A DNA stretch of 64,000 nt, taken from positions 61,801-125,800 of the forward strand of contig CBRAFO010000001.1 of the NCBI GenBank assembly GCA_967755175.1. Reading direction: 5' to 3'. Below are positions 18,456 to 27,358 of the stretch, one piece after another. Numbering within the stretch: position 1 is the first letter of the stretch; each line of letters begins with the position of its first letter. The position numbers and the translations under genes are program-made. This DNA comes from Rariglobus sp967755175 (lineage in GTDB: Bacteria; Verrucomicrobiota; Verrucomicrobiia; Opitutales; Opitutaceae). The notes beneath the pieces are model-generated. The model was not told where the DNA came from. It did no database searches and was given only the letters and a program-made list of their open reading frames with translations.

Positions 18456-19829
18456 ATGTTTGATCCTGTCGAAAAGCTGAAGGAGTTTATCCGGCATCCC
18501 AGTGTATCCGCCGACCCTGCCTTCAAGGCAGGAATGGAGGGGGCGCTCGATTTCACAACAGGCCTCTTGGATTCCATCGGTTTCGACGTGGAGGTCGTCA
18601 AAACCGATTTGCATCCGATCATCCTGGCGGCCCGCGGTGACAATCCCACTTGGCCGCATGTGATCATCTACGGCCATTACGACGTGCAGCCGGCTGATCC
18701 GCTCAATCTCTGGAAGAGCCCGGCATTTGAACCCGAAATCCGGGGAAACCGCATCTATGGTCGTGGCGCCGCCGATAACAAAGGTCCGCTGATGACGCAC
18801 ATCTCCGCAGTCGCAAGATTGCTGGAGCGTCGGCCTGACCTGCCGTTGCGCATCACCTTTATGATCGAAGGCGAGGAGGAGATGGGCAGCCCGAGCTTTC
18901 CGAAGTTCCTTGAAACGTATAGCGGACGCCTGAAAGAGGCGGACTTCGTTTTTTTGTCGGATACAGGACTTCCGGCCGAGGATCAGGTCGTGATTACCTG
19001 CGGCCTGCGCGGCCTGGTTTTGTGTGATGTGGTCGTTACTGGTTCGAAAGGCGATCTGCACTCGGGACTCCATGGCGGCGTGTTGCGTAATCCGATCCAG
19101 GCAGTGGCGGAGTTGTGCGCATCTCTGCACACGCCTGACGGGCGTGTGGCCATCGAGGGCTTTTACGACGACGTCATGCCGGTGGAGGAATGGGAGCGGG
19201 CGGAAATTCGTAAGCTGGGCGCGGATACTGAGGAGTATCGGAAGTTTTTAGGTATTCCCGCATTCCATACACCACCCGGCTACACGCCGTTCGAGGCAAC
19301 GCGAGTGTTGCCGACATTGGAGTTCAATGGGATCGGCGGCGGTTATCAAGGCGAGGGCACGAAGACCGTTATCCCGAGCAAAGCTTTCGTGAAGATTAGC
19401 TGCCGACTCGTCGCCAATCAAAAGCCGGCGAAGATTCGCGAGCTGCTTAACGCGGCTATTCACGCGCGCATGCCCAAAGACGTGACCTATCAGATCATCG
19501 ATCAACACGAAGGCACTCCGTATGTGGTGGTGCCGCCGGATCGCGCCAATACCCCGAACGACCAGTCGCCAGTGCTGGCGGCCGCGTTCCGTGCGGCTGA
19601 TCAAGCCATCGCCGAGGTGTTTGGCAAACCGCCGCTTTACCTACGCGAAGGCGGCAGCGTGCCGATCATCGCCGATATCAAGCGGGTAACCGGCCTCGAT
19701 TCCGTGATGATGGGCCTGTTCCTGCCTGAGGATAATCTGCACGCGCCGAATGAGAGCTTTAACCTCACCGTGATGGAGCGGGGAATGCGCGCTTCCGAAA
19801 AAATCATAGAGTCAATCGCAGGACAGTAG
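18456..19829 (+). CDS. M20-family dipeptidase
   Basis: The product has 457 residues, typical of the CNDP/DapE-like M20 metallopeptidases. Di-zinc ligands and catalytic residues are visible: YGHYDVQP (His74, Asp76), GRGAADNKGP (bridging Asp107), IEGEEEMGS (catalytic Glu and ligand near 140) and LSDTG. The dimerisation domain follows (GSKGDLHSGLHGGVLRNP). The final ligand His lies in LPEDNLHAPNE near the C-terminus. There is no signal peptide, so it is cytoplasmic hydrolysis of dipeptides. It is a stand-alone gene. Confidence 0.92.
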   Translation: MFDPVEKLKEFIRHPSVSADPAFKAGMEGALDFTTGLLDSIGFDVEVVKTDLHPIILAARGDNPTWPHVIIYGHYDVQPADPLNLWKSPAFEPEIRGNRIYGRGAADNKGPLMTHISAVARLLERRPDLPLRITFMIEGEEEMGSPSFPKFLETYSGRLKEADFVFLSDTGLPAEDQVVITCGLRGLVLCDVVVTGSKGDLHSGLHGGVLRNPIQAVAELCASLHTPDGRVAIEGFYDDVMPVEEWERAEIRKLGADTEEYRKFLGIPAFHTPPGYTPFEATRVLPTLEFNGIGGGYQGEGTKTVIPSKAFVKISCRLVANQKPAKIRELLNAAIHARMPKDVTYQIIDQHEGTPYVVVPPDRANTPNDQSPVLAAAFRAADQAIAEVFGKPPLYLREGGSVPIIADIKRVTGLDSVMMGLFLPEDNLHAPNESFNLTVMERGMRASEKIIESIAGQ

Positions 19830-19971
19830 GACTCCCATCGATTCTGCTTATTCCTTGAGAAGCCAGTGCCGCAGCTCGCGGCTGATGGGGTGTTTCCGCA
19901 TGGCTCAGTAGGAACATCCCCTAGTTAATTTATTGCGGTTGTGCCTATGTAAAAAAGAGTAAAATCGCAGC

Positions 19972-20508
19972 ATGCCTGCTAAACGGATCGGGGTTAATGA
20001 TCTCCTCGCAACAGCATGTCAGAAATGCGGATCGGCATGTTGTAAAAAAGGGCAGATATTTCTGCCGCGAGAGGAATACGACCGAATTAGGACGCACCTG
20101 CTGGTGCATGGATCGATGGAGATTGAGGAGTTCGATGCACGAACCACTGATCACGGACTATTCTTTCTTTATGATCAAAAAAATGGCTGTCAGTTTCTAG
20201 ACGAGCGCAATCTCTGCCGTTTACATAATAAGGGGATAAAGCCATCGGAATGTTTTTGGTGGCCGTATCACATTTACACAGGCGACGATCCGGAGGAATT
20301 GGAGCTACGAGTGTTCTTGGATTGCTGTGATGCCCACGAAATTGATGAGGCGGATTCGTCTCATCATCAGGCAATCGAAGAGCATGCGAGCCGCATTGGG
20401 TTCGATGTTATCAGGAAGTTCCGAGAGACCTATTGTGGTGGCGATGGCACAACCCGGTTCATTCGGTCGCTGACGCCCCTTACGACGGTCAAATCAGTAG
20501 TGGACTAG
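19972..20508 (+). CDS. YkgJ-type cysteine-cluster protein
   Basis: The product has 178 residues. The N-terminal motif CQKCGSACC (Cys16, 19, 23, 24) and the later NGCQF, NLCRLH and PSECFWW (Cys73, 82, 94) give the YkgJ/UPF0153 pattern, a predicted metal or Fe-S binding module. The function of the family is not established. The coding sequence and its AT-rich leader are visibly poorer in GC than the neighbours, a possible sign of transfer. It converges with the GNAT gene, the ends overlapping by four bases. Confidence 0.85.
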   Translation: MPAKRIGVNDLLATACQKCGSACCKKGQIFLPREEYDRIRTHLLVHGSMEIEEFDARTTDHGLFFLYDQKNGCQFLDERNLCRLHNKGIKPSECFWWPYHIYTGDDPEELELRVFLDCCDAHEIDEADSSHHQAIEEHASRIGFDVIRKFRETYCGGDGTTRFIRSLTPLTTVKSVVD

Positions 20509-20987
20509 CGTTGGACTTCGGCACTGGGTGGTGTTTTGGCCATGCAATACCATTCAAAATCTACGCCAAAATGGGTTAGGTTAAGAATTCTATTAACCCG
20601 ATAGCCTCGTTTTAGGAAAAATAGTTTGGCGATACGGCTGGCTTCGGTGCGAATCATAGTCGCACCTTTGGTGAAAGCGTGATCTTCCAGCGCGTCACAA
20701 AGGCGAGTGCCTATACCCCGGCGGACAACGTCGGCGGAAGTATAAATGAATGATATGAAATCGAGTGGGTCGAGCTGCGCGAACGATTGAATACGTCCGT
20801 CCTCCTCGGCGACGAGGGTGTAGCCACTGGACAGTCGGCGGGCGAAATCCTCAACGTCGACTGGATATACGGCCCATGCTTCGACCTGTTTGGCTGTATA
20901 AAAATCAGGACCGATACGCCGCACCGTATCCCGGTAAATCTTAACTAAAGCGCCCGTATCAGTTACCTGAAAAGGCCGTAGTTGCAT
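20505..20987 (-). CDS. GNAT-family N-acetyltransferase
   Basis: The product has 160 residues and a single GNAT fold: beta strands at the N-terminus (MQLRPFQVTDTGALVKIY), the central strand VAEEDGRIQSFAQL, the acetyl-CoA binding loop VVRRGIGTRLCDALEDHA (the R-x-x-G-I-G/A core) and the C-terminal LFFLKRGYRV. The substrate cannot be predicted. It resembles YafP-type acetyltransferases in layout. The gene is moderately AT-rich like its convergent neighbour. Confidence 0.88.
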   Translation of the reverse strand: MQLRPFQVTDTGALVKIYRDTVRRIGPDFYTAKQVEAWAVYPVDVEDFARRLSSGYTLVAEEDGRIQSFAQLDPLDFISFIYTSADVVRRGIGTRLCDALEDHAFTKGATMIRTEASRIAKLFFLKRGYRVNRILNLTHFGVDFEWYCMAKTPPSAEVQR

Positions 20988-21037
20988 GCGTTTATAGGCG
21001 CGATTTTCGCCCGCGCTGGCGGTTTGGGGTTATCTGT

Positions 21038-22318
21038 TCATTGCTGAGAACAGGGCAGGGTGAGCGTGAAGATACTCCCGCCTTCCTCTCGATTACGAAA
21101 CTCCAAGCGCCCACCGAAATACTCGGCAACACGTTTGGCCAAAGTCAGTCCGATGCCGACACCATCGTGTTTGCGATTGGGCTTGGTGTCTCCCGGGGCG
21201 AATAGCTCGTAGAGTCCTTCGAGTTTGGGTCCAGTAATGCCCGGACCGGTGTCCATTATCTCGGCGATAAACGTGGTGCCGCCTTCCGTGCGCAGTCGCA
21301 CGTCAATGCGACCTTTCGTGGTAAACTTGACGGCGTTTTCCACTAGGCAATCGAGTGCCTGAGTGAGTTGCTGTGCCTCGCCATTCAAACACAGTGAGGG
21401 TGGGCATTGATTATCTACGAGGAGTTGGACCCCAGCTCGGATGGCGACCGGGAGATGCATGGCAATCGCCGAATCAATGATCGTCTGCATGTTCATGCAA
21501 AGCGGAGTGCGGCATGGAACGGAGTCGATGGTGAGGTAGCGAAGAATTCGGGAAAAGAGGCGGTTGAGCCGTTGCGATGATGTGAGCACGATACGACCGA
21601 GTTCAGCCGATTCGACGTCGCTGGAATGTTCGATGATGGCGGCCGCCCCCATGATGCCGTTGAGCGGGGTATTGAGCTCGTGGCTAACACATCTGAGGAA
21701 GTCGCTTTTGGCTCGGTTGGCGGCTTCAGCCCCGAGAAGAGCAAGATCCAGGCGCGCTTTGGCATGTTCCAACTCGGAGGTTCGTTGACGAATGCGGGTC
21801 TCTAAGCTGTCCAGAATGGCTCGGTTATCGATCGAGAGGAGCCACTTGCGGCAGAGTGTCTGTGAAATTTGCTGAACCTCGATGGGATCGAAGGGCTTCT
21901 TTAGAATGAGCAGGCCATCGCTCTCCTTGAAGCGCTTAGAAATCTCAATGAACGAGTAGTCGGAGTAGGCGGTGCACAGAACTATCTGAAGTTCGGGGTC
22001 CACTGCACGCAGCCGCATCGCCGTCTCTACACCGTCTATGCCGGGTGGCATGCGCACATCGAGAAACACCAATGCGTAGGGAGCCCCCTCGGCTCGCGCC
22101 TTTATTACCGCCTGAACGGCGTCTTCTCCTTGCATGACGGAGTCGATCTCAAGCGGAACAGAGTCGGATGCCGTGGAGGAGGGGGCAAAGTTTGGCGCGA
22201 AATTCGCCACTCCCGCCAGCGAGACCTTTGAGGCGCGTGGCGCGAGGATCTTGCGGTAATCCTCATGGATGGCCGGAAGGTCGTCGGCAATCAGGATACG
22301 GGGAGTTTTAGGAGTCAT
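21038..22318 (-). CDS. receiver-histidine kinase, last gene of the TonB/YfiR operon
   Basis: The product has 426 residues from the ATG at 22318 (MTPKTPRILIADD), which overlaps the end of the upstream kinase gene by 11 bases. N-terminal receiver (about 5-160): acidic pair IADDLPAI, acceptor Asp in LVFLDVRMPPGIDG and Lys in LILKKPFDPIE. It is enlarged by a Ser/Ala-rich insertion near residues 35-55. A coiled linker, HisKA with RCVSHELNTPLNGIMG and HATPase_c with VENAVKFT, DTGPGIT and GVGIGLTLAKRVAEYFGG follow. There is no membrane segment. It probably receives phosphate from, or acts with, the CHASE8-HAMP kinase encoded immediately upstream. The long N-terminal extension to 22405 is not used. 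Confidence 0.9.
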   Translation of the reverse strand: MTPKTPRILIADDLPAIHEDYRKILAPRASKVSLAGVANFAPNFAPSSTASDSVPLEIDSVMQGEDAVQAVIKARAEGAPYALVFLDVRMPPGIDGVETAMRLRAVDPELQIVLCTAYSDYSFIEISKRFKESDGLLILKKPFDPIEVQQISQTLCRKWLLSIDNRAILDSLETRIRQRTSELEHAKARLDLALLGAEAANRAKSDFLRCVSHELNTPLNGIMGAAAIIEHSSDVESAELGRIVLTSSQRLNRLFSRILRYLTIDSVPCRTPLCMNMQTIIDSAIAMHLPVAIRAGVQLLVDNQCPPSLCLNGEAQQLTQALDCLVENAVKFTTKGRIDVRLRTEGGTTFIAEIMDTGPGITGPKLEGLYELFAPGDTKPNRKHDGVGIGLTLAKRVAEYFGGRLEFRNREEGGSIFTLTLPCSQQ

Positions 22319-23918
22319 GAGAGGGAGCTGGATGGCGAAGAAGGTGAAGAGTGAAAGTGGCGCCACAGCCCGAACCGTCACTGAAGACGTCCAGGCTGCC
22401 ACCATTCAGGCGGGCGATGTTTGCGGAGTTGTGCAGGCCAAAACCATGGCCCTCACGTCGGGTGGTGAACCCATAGGAGAAAATTGAAACGAGTTGGTGA
22501 GAGGCAATGCCGCAGCCCGTGTCCGTGACCGAGACGGTTACGTGTTTGCCGAGCGGTGGACCTATCTTGATGGTCATTTTTTTCTGAACGGTGGGAAGTT
22601 CCATCATGGCGACGCCTGCATTGGCAATGAGATTGATTAATATTTGCACAACGGAACTGCGGTCTGCAAGGACATCAACAGCTCCCGGCTCGGTTAACTC
22701 GACACGAACATCGATTGATTGAATATCGTTCTTCGTGAGCACCAGCGCATCGCGGACAGCATCGCGAAGATCGAAGGGCTCGAATAGAGGGACGTTTTTC
22801 GCTAGCGCCTGCTGTCGTGAGACGATGTCCTTAAGGTGGGCGACACTGGTGCGCAAGGCGGCGATTTCTTGGCCGGCCCCCTCCAATTGATCGACGGATA
22901 GCGCACAAAGAGAGGCTGCGAAGGCGCGCACATCGGACGCGAGTGGATGTGCGGTGAATACGGGCGCGGCATTTTCCGGAGGGTGTTCAAAGAACTCGTG
23001 TAATGCGACCACCGTGGCACGCGCTTCGGCGTTAACGTGCGCAAAGATCAGTTCGGTTGAAACGTTGATACTATTGAGCGCATTCCCGATGTTATGGAGA
23101 ACGCCGGTGGCGACCTCGTTCATGCCAGCCTCACGCGACAGGCGCATCATCTCGCGATTGTTTTCCACGAGGCGTTGTTCGGCAGCCTCACGTTCGCCGA
23201 CTTCCTTTCGCAACGCCTCGAGTTGACTGGCCAAGGCCGCATCGCGCCGACCAATCTCTTCGAGCATCGTGTTGAACGCACGCGCCAAGCCCGCGACTTC
23301 ATTCGGGCCGTCCGGCATGACGCGTGCGGCATAGTCTTTGCCCGAGGTGACTTCATCGGCGATAGCTGCCAGTGAATGTAATGGGGTCGCAACCGCGCGC
23401 TGGAAACGCGCTCCGATCCACATGGCCAAAACCGCCGCCAGCGCGAAGCCGGAGATATAAATTAAAATCCAGACGGTGATCGTTCGATGAAGTTCGGCTG
23501 GATAGCGACTAATGAGCAGCAGCTGGCCGTAAGCCTCTCCTTTATAGTCTACGTTAACCAACACTGTGGAGAACCCGTCATACGATTTTACCTCTGATAG
23601 GGTAGTGGGCGTATTGCCACCGTAGGATACAAATGATTCTCCTGTTTTAGTATAAAGCGCCGCGGCGGTAATTGAGGGGTCGTTAACGAGCGACGACAGC
23701 AGATCGTGGGCTGCGTCGCGGTCATTAAAGGCGAGCGAAGCGGCGGCGTTGGACGCAATGATCCGACTGGTTGCCTGAAATGACTGGCTGAGTTTCGCCT
23801 TGAATTGGCTGATATGCGTGATGAGCAACACGCCGCCTATGGGTAATAATACGGCAAGGCCGATAAGAAAGGTGAACAGCATTACCTGACCTCGAATGGA
23901 GCGCGCCCGTGTCTTCAT
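22308..23918 (-). CDS. CHASE8-HAMP histidine kinase (YfiN-like sensor, kinase output)
   Basis: The product has 536 residues. Transmembrane helix 1 (about 12-34) and helix 2 (about 147-168) enclose a periplasmic domain with the CHASE8 pattern (SRIIASNAAASLAFNDRDAA, LLSSLVNDPSITAAALYTKT), the sensor domain known from YfiN/TpbB. A HAMP domain (about 170-225, FNTMLEEIGRRD) and a coiled coil follow. The dimerisation helix carries its acceptor His in GVLHNIGNALNSINVS, a variant HisKA common in kinases of this type. HATPase_c: NLIANAGVAMME, DTGCGIAS and GHGFGLHNSANIARLNGG. YfiN itself ends in GGDEF; here the output is a kinase. It overlaps the YfiR-like gene upstream by four bases. Confidence 0.9.
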   Translation of the reverse strand: MKTRARSIRGQVMLFTFLIGLAVLLPIGGVLLITHISQFKAKLSQSFQATSRIIASNAAASLAFNDRDAAHDLLSSLVNDPSITAAALYTKTGESFVSYGGNTPTTLSEVKSYDGFSTVLVNVDYKGEAYGQLLLISRYPAELHRTITVWILIYISGFALAAVLAMWIGARFQRAVATPLHSLAAIADEVTSGKDYAARVMPDGPNEVAGLARAFNTMLEEIGRRDAALASQLEALRKEVGEREAAEQRLVENNREMMRLSREAGMNEVATGVLHNIGNALNSINVSTELIFAHVNAEARATVVALHEFFEHPPENAAPVFTAHPLASDVRAFAASLCALSVDQLEGAGQEIAALRTSVAHLKDIVSRQQALAKNVPLFEPFDLRDAVRDALVLTKNDIQSIDVRVELTEPGAVDVLADRSSVVQILINLIANAGVAMMELPTVQKKMTIKIGPPLGKHVTVSVTDTGCGIASHQLVSIFSYGFTTRREGHGFGLHNSANIARLNGGSLDVFSDGSGCGATFTLHLLRHPAPSHDS

Positions 23919-24526
23919 GGTGTTGCAGACGAGGTGTCAGGCGGGGCGACAACATTCACGATGCGTGCGATCGACAATAGCCGGGAGCTGAGCCGCAGTC
24001 CCACCTTCTCGGCCGATTGGGGAGCGATTTCAAAACGGAGGTTATTGTTCTCCGCATAGAAATTGATCATGCCCCCGTTTTGGAGAAATCCATCCTCTTG
24101 TGCGACGGTTAGCACGGGAGCGCCCCGGACGGCGTGAAGCCAGTCGATAGCCGCAAATGGTGACGCCTCTGTGTGCGGTGAAGTATGAATATAAATAAGC
24201 TGGCAGTCGGACGCATCAGCCGGAGCGGTCAGACGACGAACACGAATTTTGTGTCCTTGGAGGAGCTTGCCTTCAGTGATTTTCCACAGGTAGTCCTCAA
24301 GCTCACGATTACCCGCAATACCTATAATGAATGGGGCGTCCGCATTAGGCCCTCGGGATTGCCACTCCGTAAAGCGGATGAAGTTAATGAGGTAGGCCGC
24401 CTTGACGGCGTCCGCGGAAATAGGCGCAACGGCGGACTCGGCGTAAAGCAAAGGTTGGCACAGGCAGGTGCCAAGCACAGCCAAGCCAAAAAGCATTCGA
24501 TAATGTATGAGCACGCCTGATTTCAT
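23915..24526 (-). CDS. YfiR-family periplasmic protein (DUF4154)
   Basis: The product has 203 residues with a signal peptide (hydrophobic segment 11-28, cleavage near LYAES). The family signature VKAAYLINFIRFTEW opens the mature domain, followed by IGIAGNRELEDYLW, GHKIRVRRL, the central LIYIHTSP and the end VGLRLSSRLLSIARIV. In Pseudomonas, YfiR is a periplasmic repressor that binds the CHASE8 domain of YfiN. Here the gene sits directly before a CHASE8 kinase, overlapping it by four bases, and directly after a TonB receptor gene, overlapping by one base. This strongly suggests that it couples outer-membrane events to the kinase. Confidence 0.9.
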   Translation of the reverse strand: MKSGVLIHYRMLFGLAVLGTCLCQPLLYAESAVAPISADAVKAAYLINFIRFTEWQSRGPNADAPFIIGIAGNRELEDYLWKITEGKLLQGHKIRVRRLTAPADASDCQLIYIHTSPHTEASPFAAIDWLHAVRGAPVLTVAQEDGFLQNGGMINFYAENNNLRFEIAPQSAEKVGLRLSSRLLSIARIVNVVAPPDTSSATP

Positions 24527-26496
24527 TAGAAATCAAACGATGCACGTGCCACTACGGAGCCGGGGGCTGATTGGATCCGGCTTGTTGCATAGGTTGAGTC
24601 TGACCAACTGGTTCTGCTTATATTATAAATGGACAGGCTCAGGTCCCAACGACGCCACACATGAATTGCCCGCAACGTGAAGTTTTCCACCCAATAATCA
24701 CCAAGCGAGGATCCGGCATTATCCAAGCGATCGCTCACATATTGAACCTCAAGAGATGCGCGCAGCCATTTTTCATAAACCGGAGCCGAAGCATTGAGCT
24801 TAAGGAGAGTGCGTGGTGCATCGACGATGTTGTGATTGGCGGCGTCATAGGACCGTTGAAGCGTTGCACTGCCGCGTAATTGGATATTCGATGGAAAATA
24901 TGCCGATAGCCCGGTTTCAATACCTTGAGTAGTAATGGTATCAGTGTTGACCGCGTTGTCGGTGATGAGGTCCTTGGACTCGGTATAATAGAGGTGCGTA
25001 TCAACCTGCCAAATAGGGTTGAACTTGTGGGACATCACGAATTCCCAGCTATCATTAGTCTCGGGCTTGAGGGCTGGATTTGGCAGCGGATTGCCTTCGG
25101 CTGCAGCTCGTTCTGCAACGTTTGGCACTCGAAAGGCCTGGCCATAAAGTAATTTAAAGTCCGTGCTTGGGGAGGCGTTCCAAATCAATCCCAAGCGAGG
25201 GGTAAGTCGCTCCTCGCCCGTGCTGTAAGTATCAAATCGAGCCCCAGTGGACATAAAGACTCCGCCTCCAAGGCTCCAGTCAAATTGAGTAAATGGACTG
25301 GTATAGCGGGAACTTGTGTCGGTTTTAGACGAGTTGGCCGGCACCACCAAGTCTTCGCGTCCAACCTTCTGAATAAAGTTTTCCTGATATTCCACGCCGG
25401 CGATCATTACATGCCCATTCCCAAACTCCTGCTGCCATCTCATCTCATAGTTTAGCGATAGCGCTTCGGAGTGGAGCTTCTGCTGGTCGAAACTGATAAA
25501 ATAAGGGGAGAAAAGGGCGTCGTATGCGAGATAATCCAACGAAAGTGTAGATGTTAGCGTAGCGTCGGTGTTGGGGTGGCCGGTGGCGCGGGCGAGCAAG
25601 TAGCCGCGTTGATCGGTCGCGTGAGATGGATCCGTGAGATTAGTGCCATAGACTTGGGGCAGGACGTCTTTGAATCGGTTCACATACGCGCCTTCCAATT
25701 CGAGCCATTTCCACGAGGCGTTGGCGTAAACGCTTTGGTGATGCATGCTATCGCGGTCATGCGCATTTGTATCTGTCAGGCCGGTGGCATCACGCCAGCT
25801 TTGTGGCAGATCGAAATCAGTTTCACCACTGGACCACCATTCCGTGGCCGAAACTGTATATTCGATACCACTGGCGGTGCGATTGCCCATCGTTGCACGG
25901 CCTTTGACGCTAGGCTCCGAACCCAAGGCCAGCGAAGTCTGACCTCCATCAAAATCCCGACCTTTTTTCGGGATGATATTGATGGCGCCGTAAAACGCGC
26001 TGCTCCCATAAAGGGATGAACTGGGCCCATGGATGATTTCAATCCGATCCACCAGATCGAGATCCAAAATAAACTCGGTGCCTACCGAGCCCTGCTGGAA
26101 AATGGAGTCATTGATTCGGTGACCGTTAACGAGAACAAGCGTGCGCGAGTTGTAATCGTAGGGGCGGGTGAATCCGCGATTGCCTATATAATCGTAGAAG
26201 CGATCACTGTTTATGAAAAATCCGGGAGCACTGCGCAACGCATCGGCCACGGTAGTCCATCCGTAATTGCGAATATCTTCGGATGTGAACACCGTCACAC
26301 TGGCCGGAGCGCGCTGGATGTTCTGCTCATATTTCGAGGCACCGGTGACGAACTCCACGGGAACTTGGGAGAGCTCTTCCAGTGAGATGTCTGCCAGCGT
26401 AGTGGACGTCTCGTTTGCCGATTTGGTGGGGTCGGCCCACAGCGGTAACCCCGAGAGGAGTGAGCCAATGATCCAGAATCGAGAAGGGAAATGCAT
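24526..26496 (-). CDS. TonB-dependent outer-membrane receptor of the YfiR operon
   Basis: The product has 656 residues with a signal peptide ending near LWADP. A short TonB-box-like region is followed by the plug domain (VTGASKYEQNIQRAPASVTV, DALRSAPGFF, RIEIIHGPSSSLYGSSAF, INIIPKKG) and a 22-strand type barrel with a C-terminal aromatic residue (RASFDF). Such receptors import metal chelates, cobalamin or other large ligands; the substrate cannot be read from the sequence. It is the first gene of a four-gene overlapping operon with yfiR-like and two kinase genes, suggesting the receptor or its ligand is the sensed input. GC content is lower than in the housekeeping genes of this window. Confidence 0.9.
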   Translation of the reverse strand: MHFPSRFWIIGSLLSGLPLWADPTKSANETSTTLADISLEELSQVPVEFVTGASKYEQNIQRAPASVTVFTSEDIRNYGWTTVADALRSAPGFFINSDRFYDYIGNRGFTRPYDYNSRTLVLVNGHRINDSIFQQGSVGTEFILDLDLVDRIEIIHGPSSSLYGSSAFYGAINIIPKKGRDFDGGQTSLALGSEPSVKGRATMGNRTASGIEYTVSATEWWSSGETDFDLPQSWRDATGLTDTNAHDRDSMHHQSVYANASWKWLELEGAYVNRFKDVLPQVYGTNLTDPSHATDQRGYLLARATGHPNTDATLTSTLSLDYLAYDALFSPYFISFDQQKLHSEALSLNYEMRWQQEFGNGHVMIAGVEYQENFIQKVGREDLVVPANSSKTDTSSRYTSPFTQFDWSLGGGVFMSTGARFDTYSTGEERLTPRLGLIWNASPSTDFKLLYGQAFRVPNVAERAAAEGNPLPNPALKPETNDSWEFVMSHKFNPIWQVDTHLYYTESKDLITDNAVNTDTITTQGIETGLSAYFPSNIQLRGSATLQRSYDAANHNIVDAPRTLLKLNASAPVYEKWLRASLEVQYVSDRLDNAGSSLGDYWVENFTLRAIHVWRRWDLSLSIYNISRTSWSDSTYATSRIQSAPGSVVARASFDF

Positions 26497-26667
26497 CTTT
26501 TGTTAATGCTTGGGGTTTAAAACCAAAATGAATCGGAACTACGCGGGGGCATCGCATCCAACTTTCGACTTAAGTAGCGGGACAATGAAGGAGTTCAAGA
26601 CTCCCGATGCCTTGCTAGGGGAAAATACTACGAATTCAGGGAGAATACCCCGGGCGGTTGTGCATGA

Positions 26668-26695
26668 AAAAGCCCCGGATTGCTCCGGGGCTTTT
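26668..26695. terminator. rho-independent terminator after pal (bidirectional)
   Basis: An 11-bp perfect stem, AAAAGCCCCGG with CCGGGGCTTTT, around the loop ATTGCT, with A- and T-tracts on the two sides. It lies 22 bases after the pal stop and 170 bases before the TonB receptor start on the minus strand, so it separates the two units. Confidence 0.88.
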
Positions 26696-26717
26696 GTAGT
26701 TAAAACTGATGACGCAA

Positions 26718-27281
26718 TTATTGCTTGAGGACGACGAGGTCAACGCGGCGATCCTTGGCCATGGTGGCTTCGTCGGCGTTCTCGACGGCGTCGAGGTCAC
26801 CCTTGGAGAGGACTTCGAGCTTGTCGGCAGCGACTCCAGAGGTGGTCAGGTATTGCTTGGCGGCGTTGGCGCGACGATCACCGAGACCGAGGTTGTATTC
26901 AGCAGTGCCCTTCCAGTCGCAGTGGCCTTCGAGGAGGATGCGAGCAGTGGGATTCGCTGCGAGGTAGGCCTTGGCGGCTTCCAGCTTGGGACGCTCGGAG
27001 GCCTTGATGCCGGATTGGTCGAAGTCGAAGTAAACCGTGTCGCCCTTGAGGGTATCGCGATCGCCGTTAGCGAGATCGTTGGCTCCACGTGCACCAAGAG
27101 TGCTGTTCGGGTCGAGAACGGAACCATCGGTAAGGCCACCAACTCCAGCACCAGAAAGGCCGCCTTCAGGGCCAATTACAGTAGCGGAAGGATCGGGGCG
27201 GCGGGGTTTTTTGGAGCAACCGGTGAGTGCGACAACGGCGGCGATGAGAACGAAGCTGAGTTTCTTAGTGGAGAGGTTCAT
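26718..27281 (-). CDS. pal: OmpA/Pal-like peptidoglycan-associated lipoprotein
   Basis: The product has 187 residues. Lipoprotein signal with lipobox LTGC (Cys22); a Gly/Pro-rich linker to about residue 75; then the OmpA-like domain: VYFDFDQSGIKASERPKLEA, ILLEGHCDWKGTAEYNLGLG and DRRANAAKQYL, ending RRVDLVVLKQ. The conserved Asp and Arg that hold diaminopimelate of peptidoglycan are present. Pal links the outer membrane to the wall and works with the Tol system, which is not encoded in this window. Monocistronic, closed by the terminator at 26668-26695. Naming as Pal rather than another OmpA lipoprotein is probable. Confidence 0.88.
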   Translation of the reverse strand: MNLSTKKLSFVLIAAVVALTGCSKKPRRPDPSATVIGPEGGLSGAGVGGLTDGSVLDPNSTLGARGANDLANGDRDTLKGDTVYFDFDQSGIKASERPKLEAAKAYLAANPTARILLEGHCDWKGTAEYNLGLGDRRANAAKQYLTTSGVAADKLEVLSKGDLDAVENADEATMAKDRRVDLVVLKQ

Positions 27282-27358
27282 GTGGAACGTTAAAAGATAC
27301 GACGTGATTTGACGTTATCGGTCATTCAAATTGGGTCGCAAGATATTTAACGCCACCT

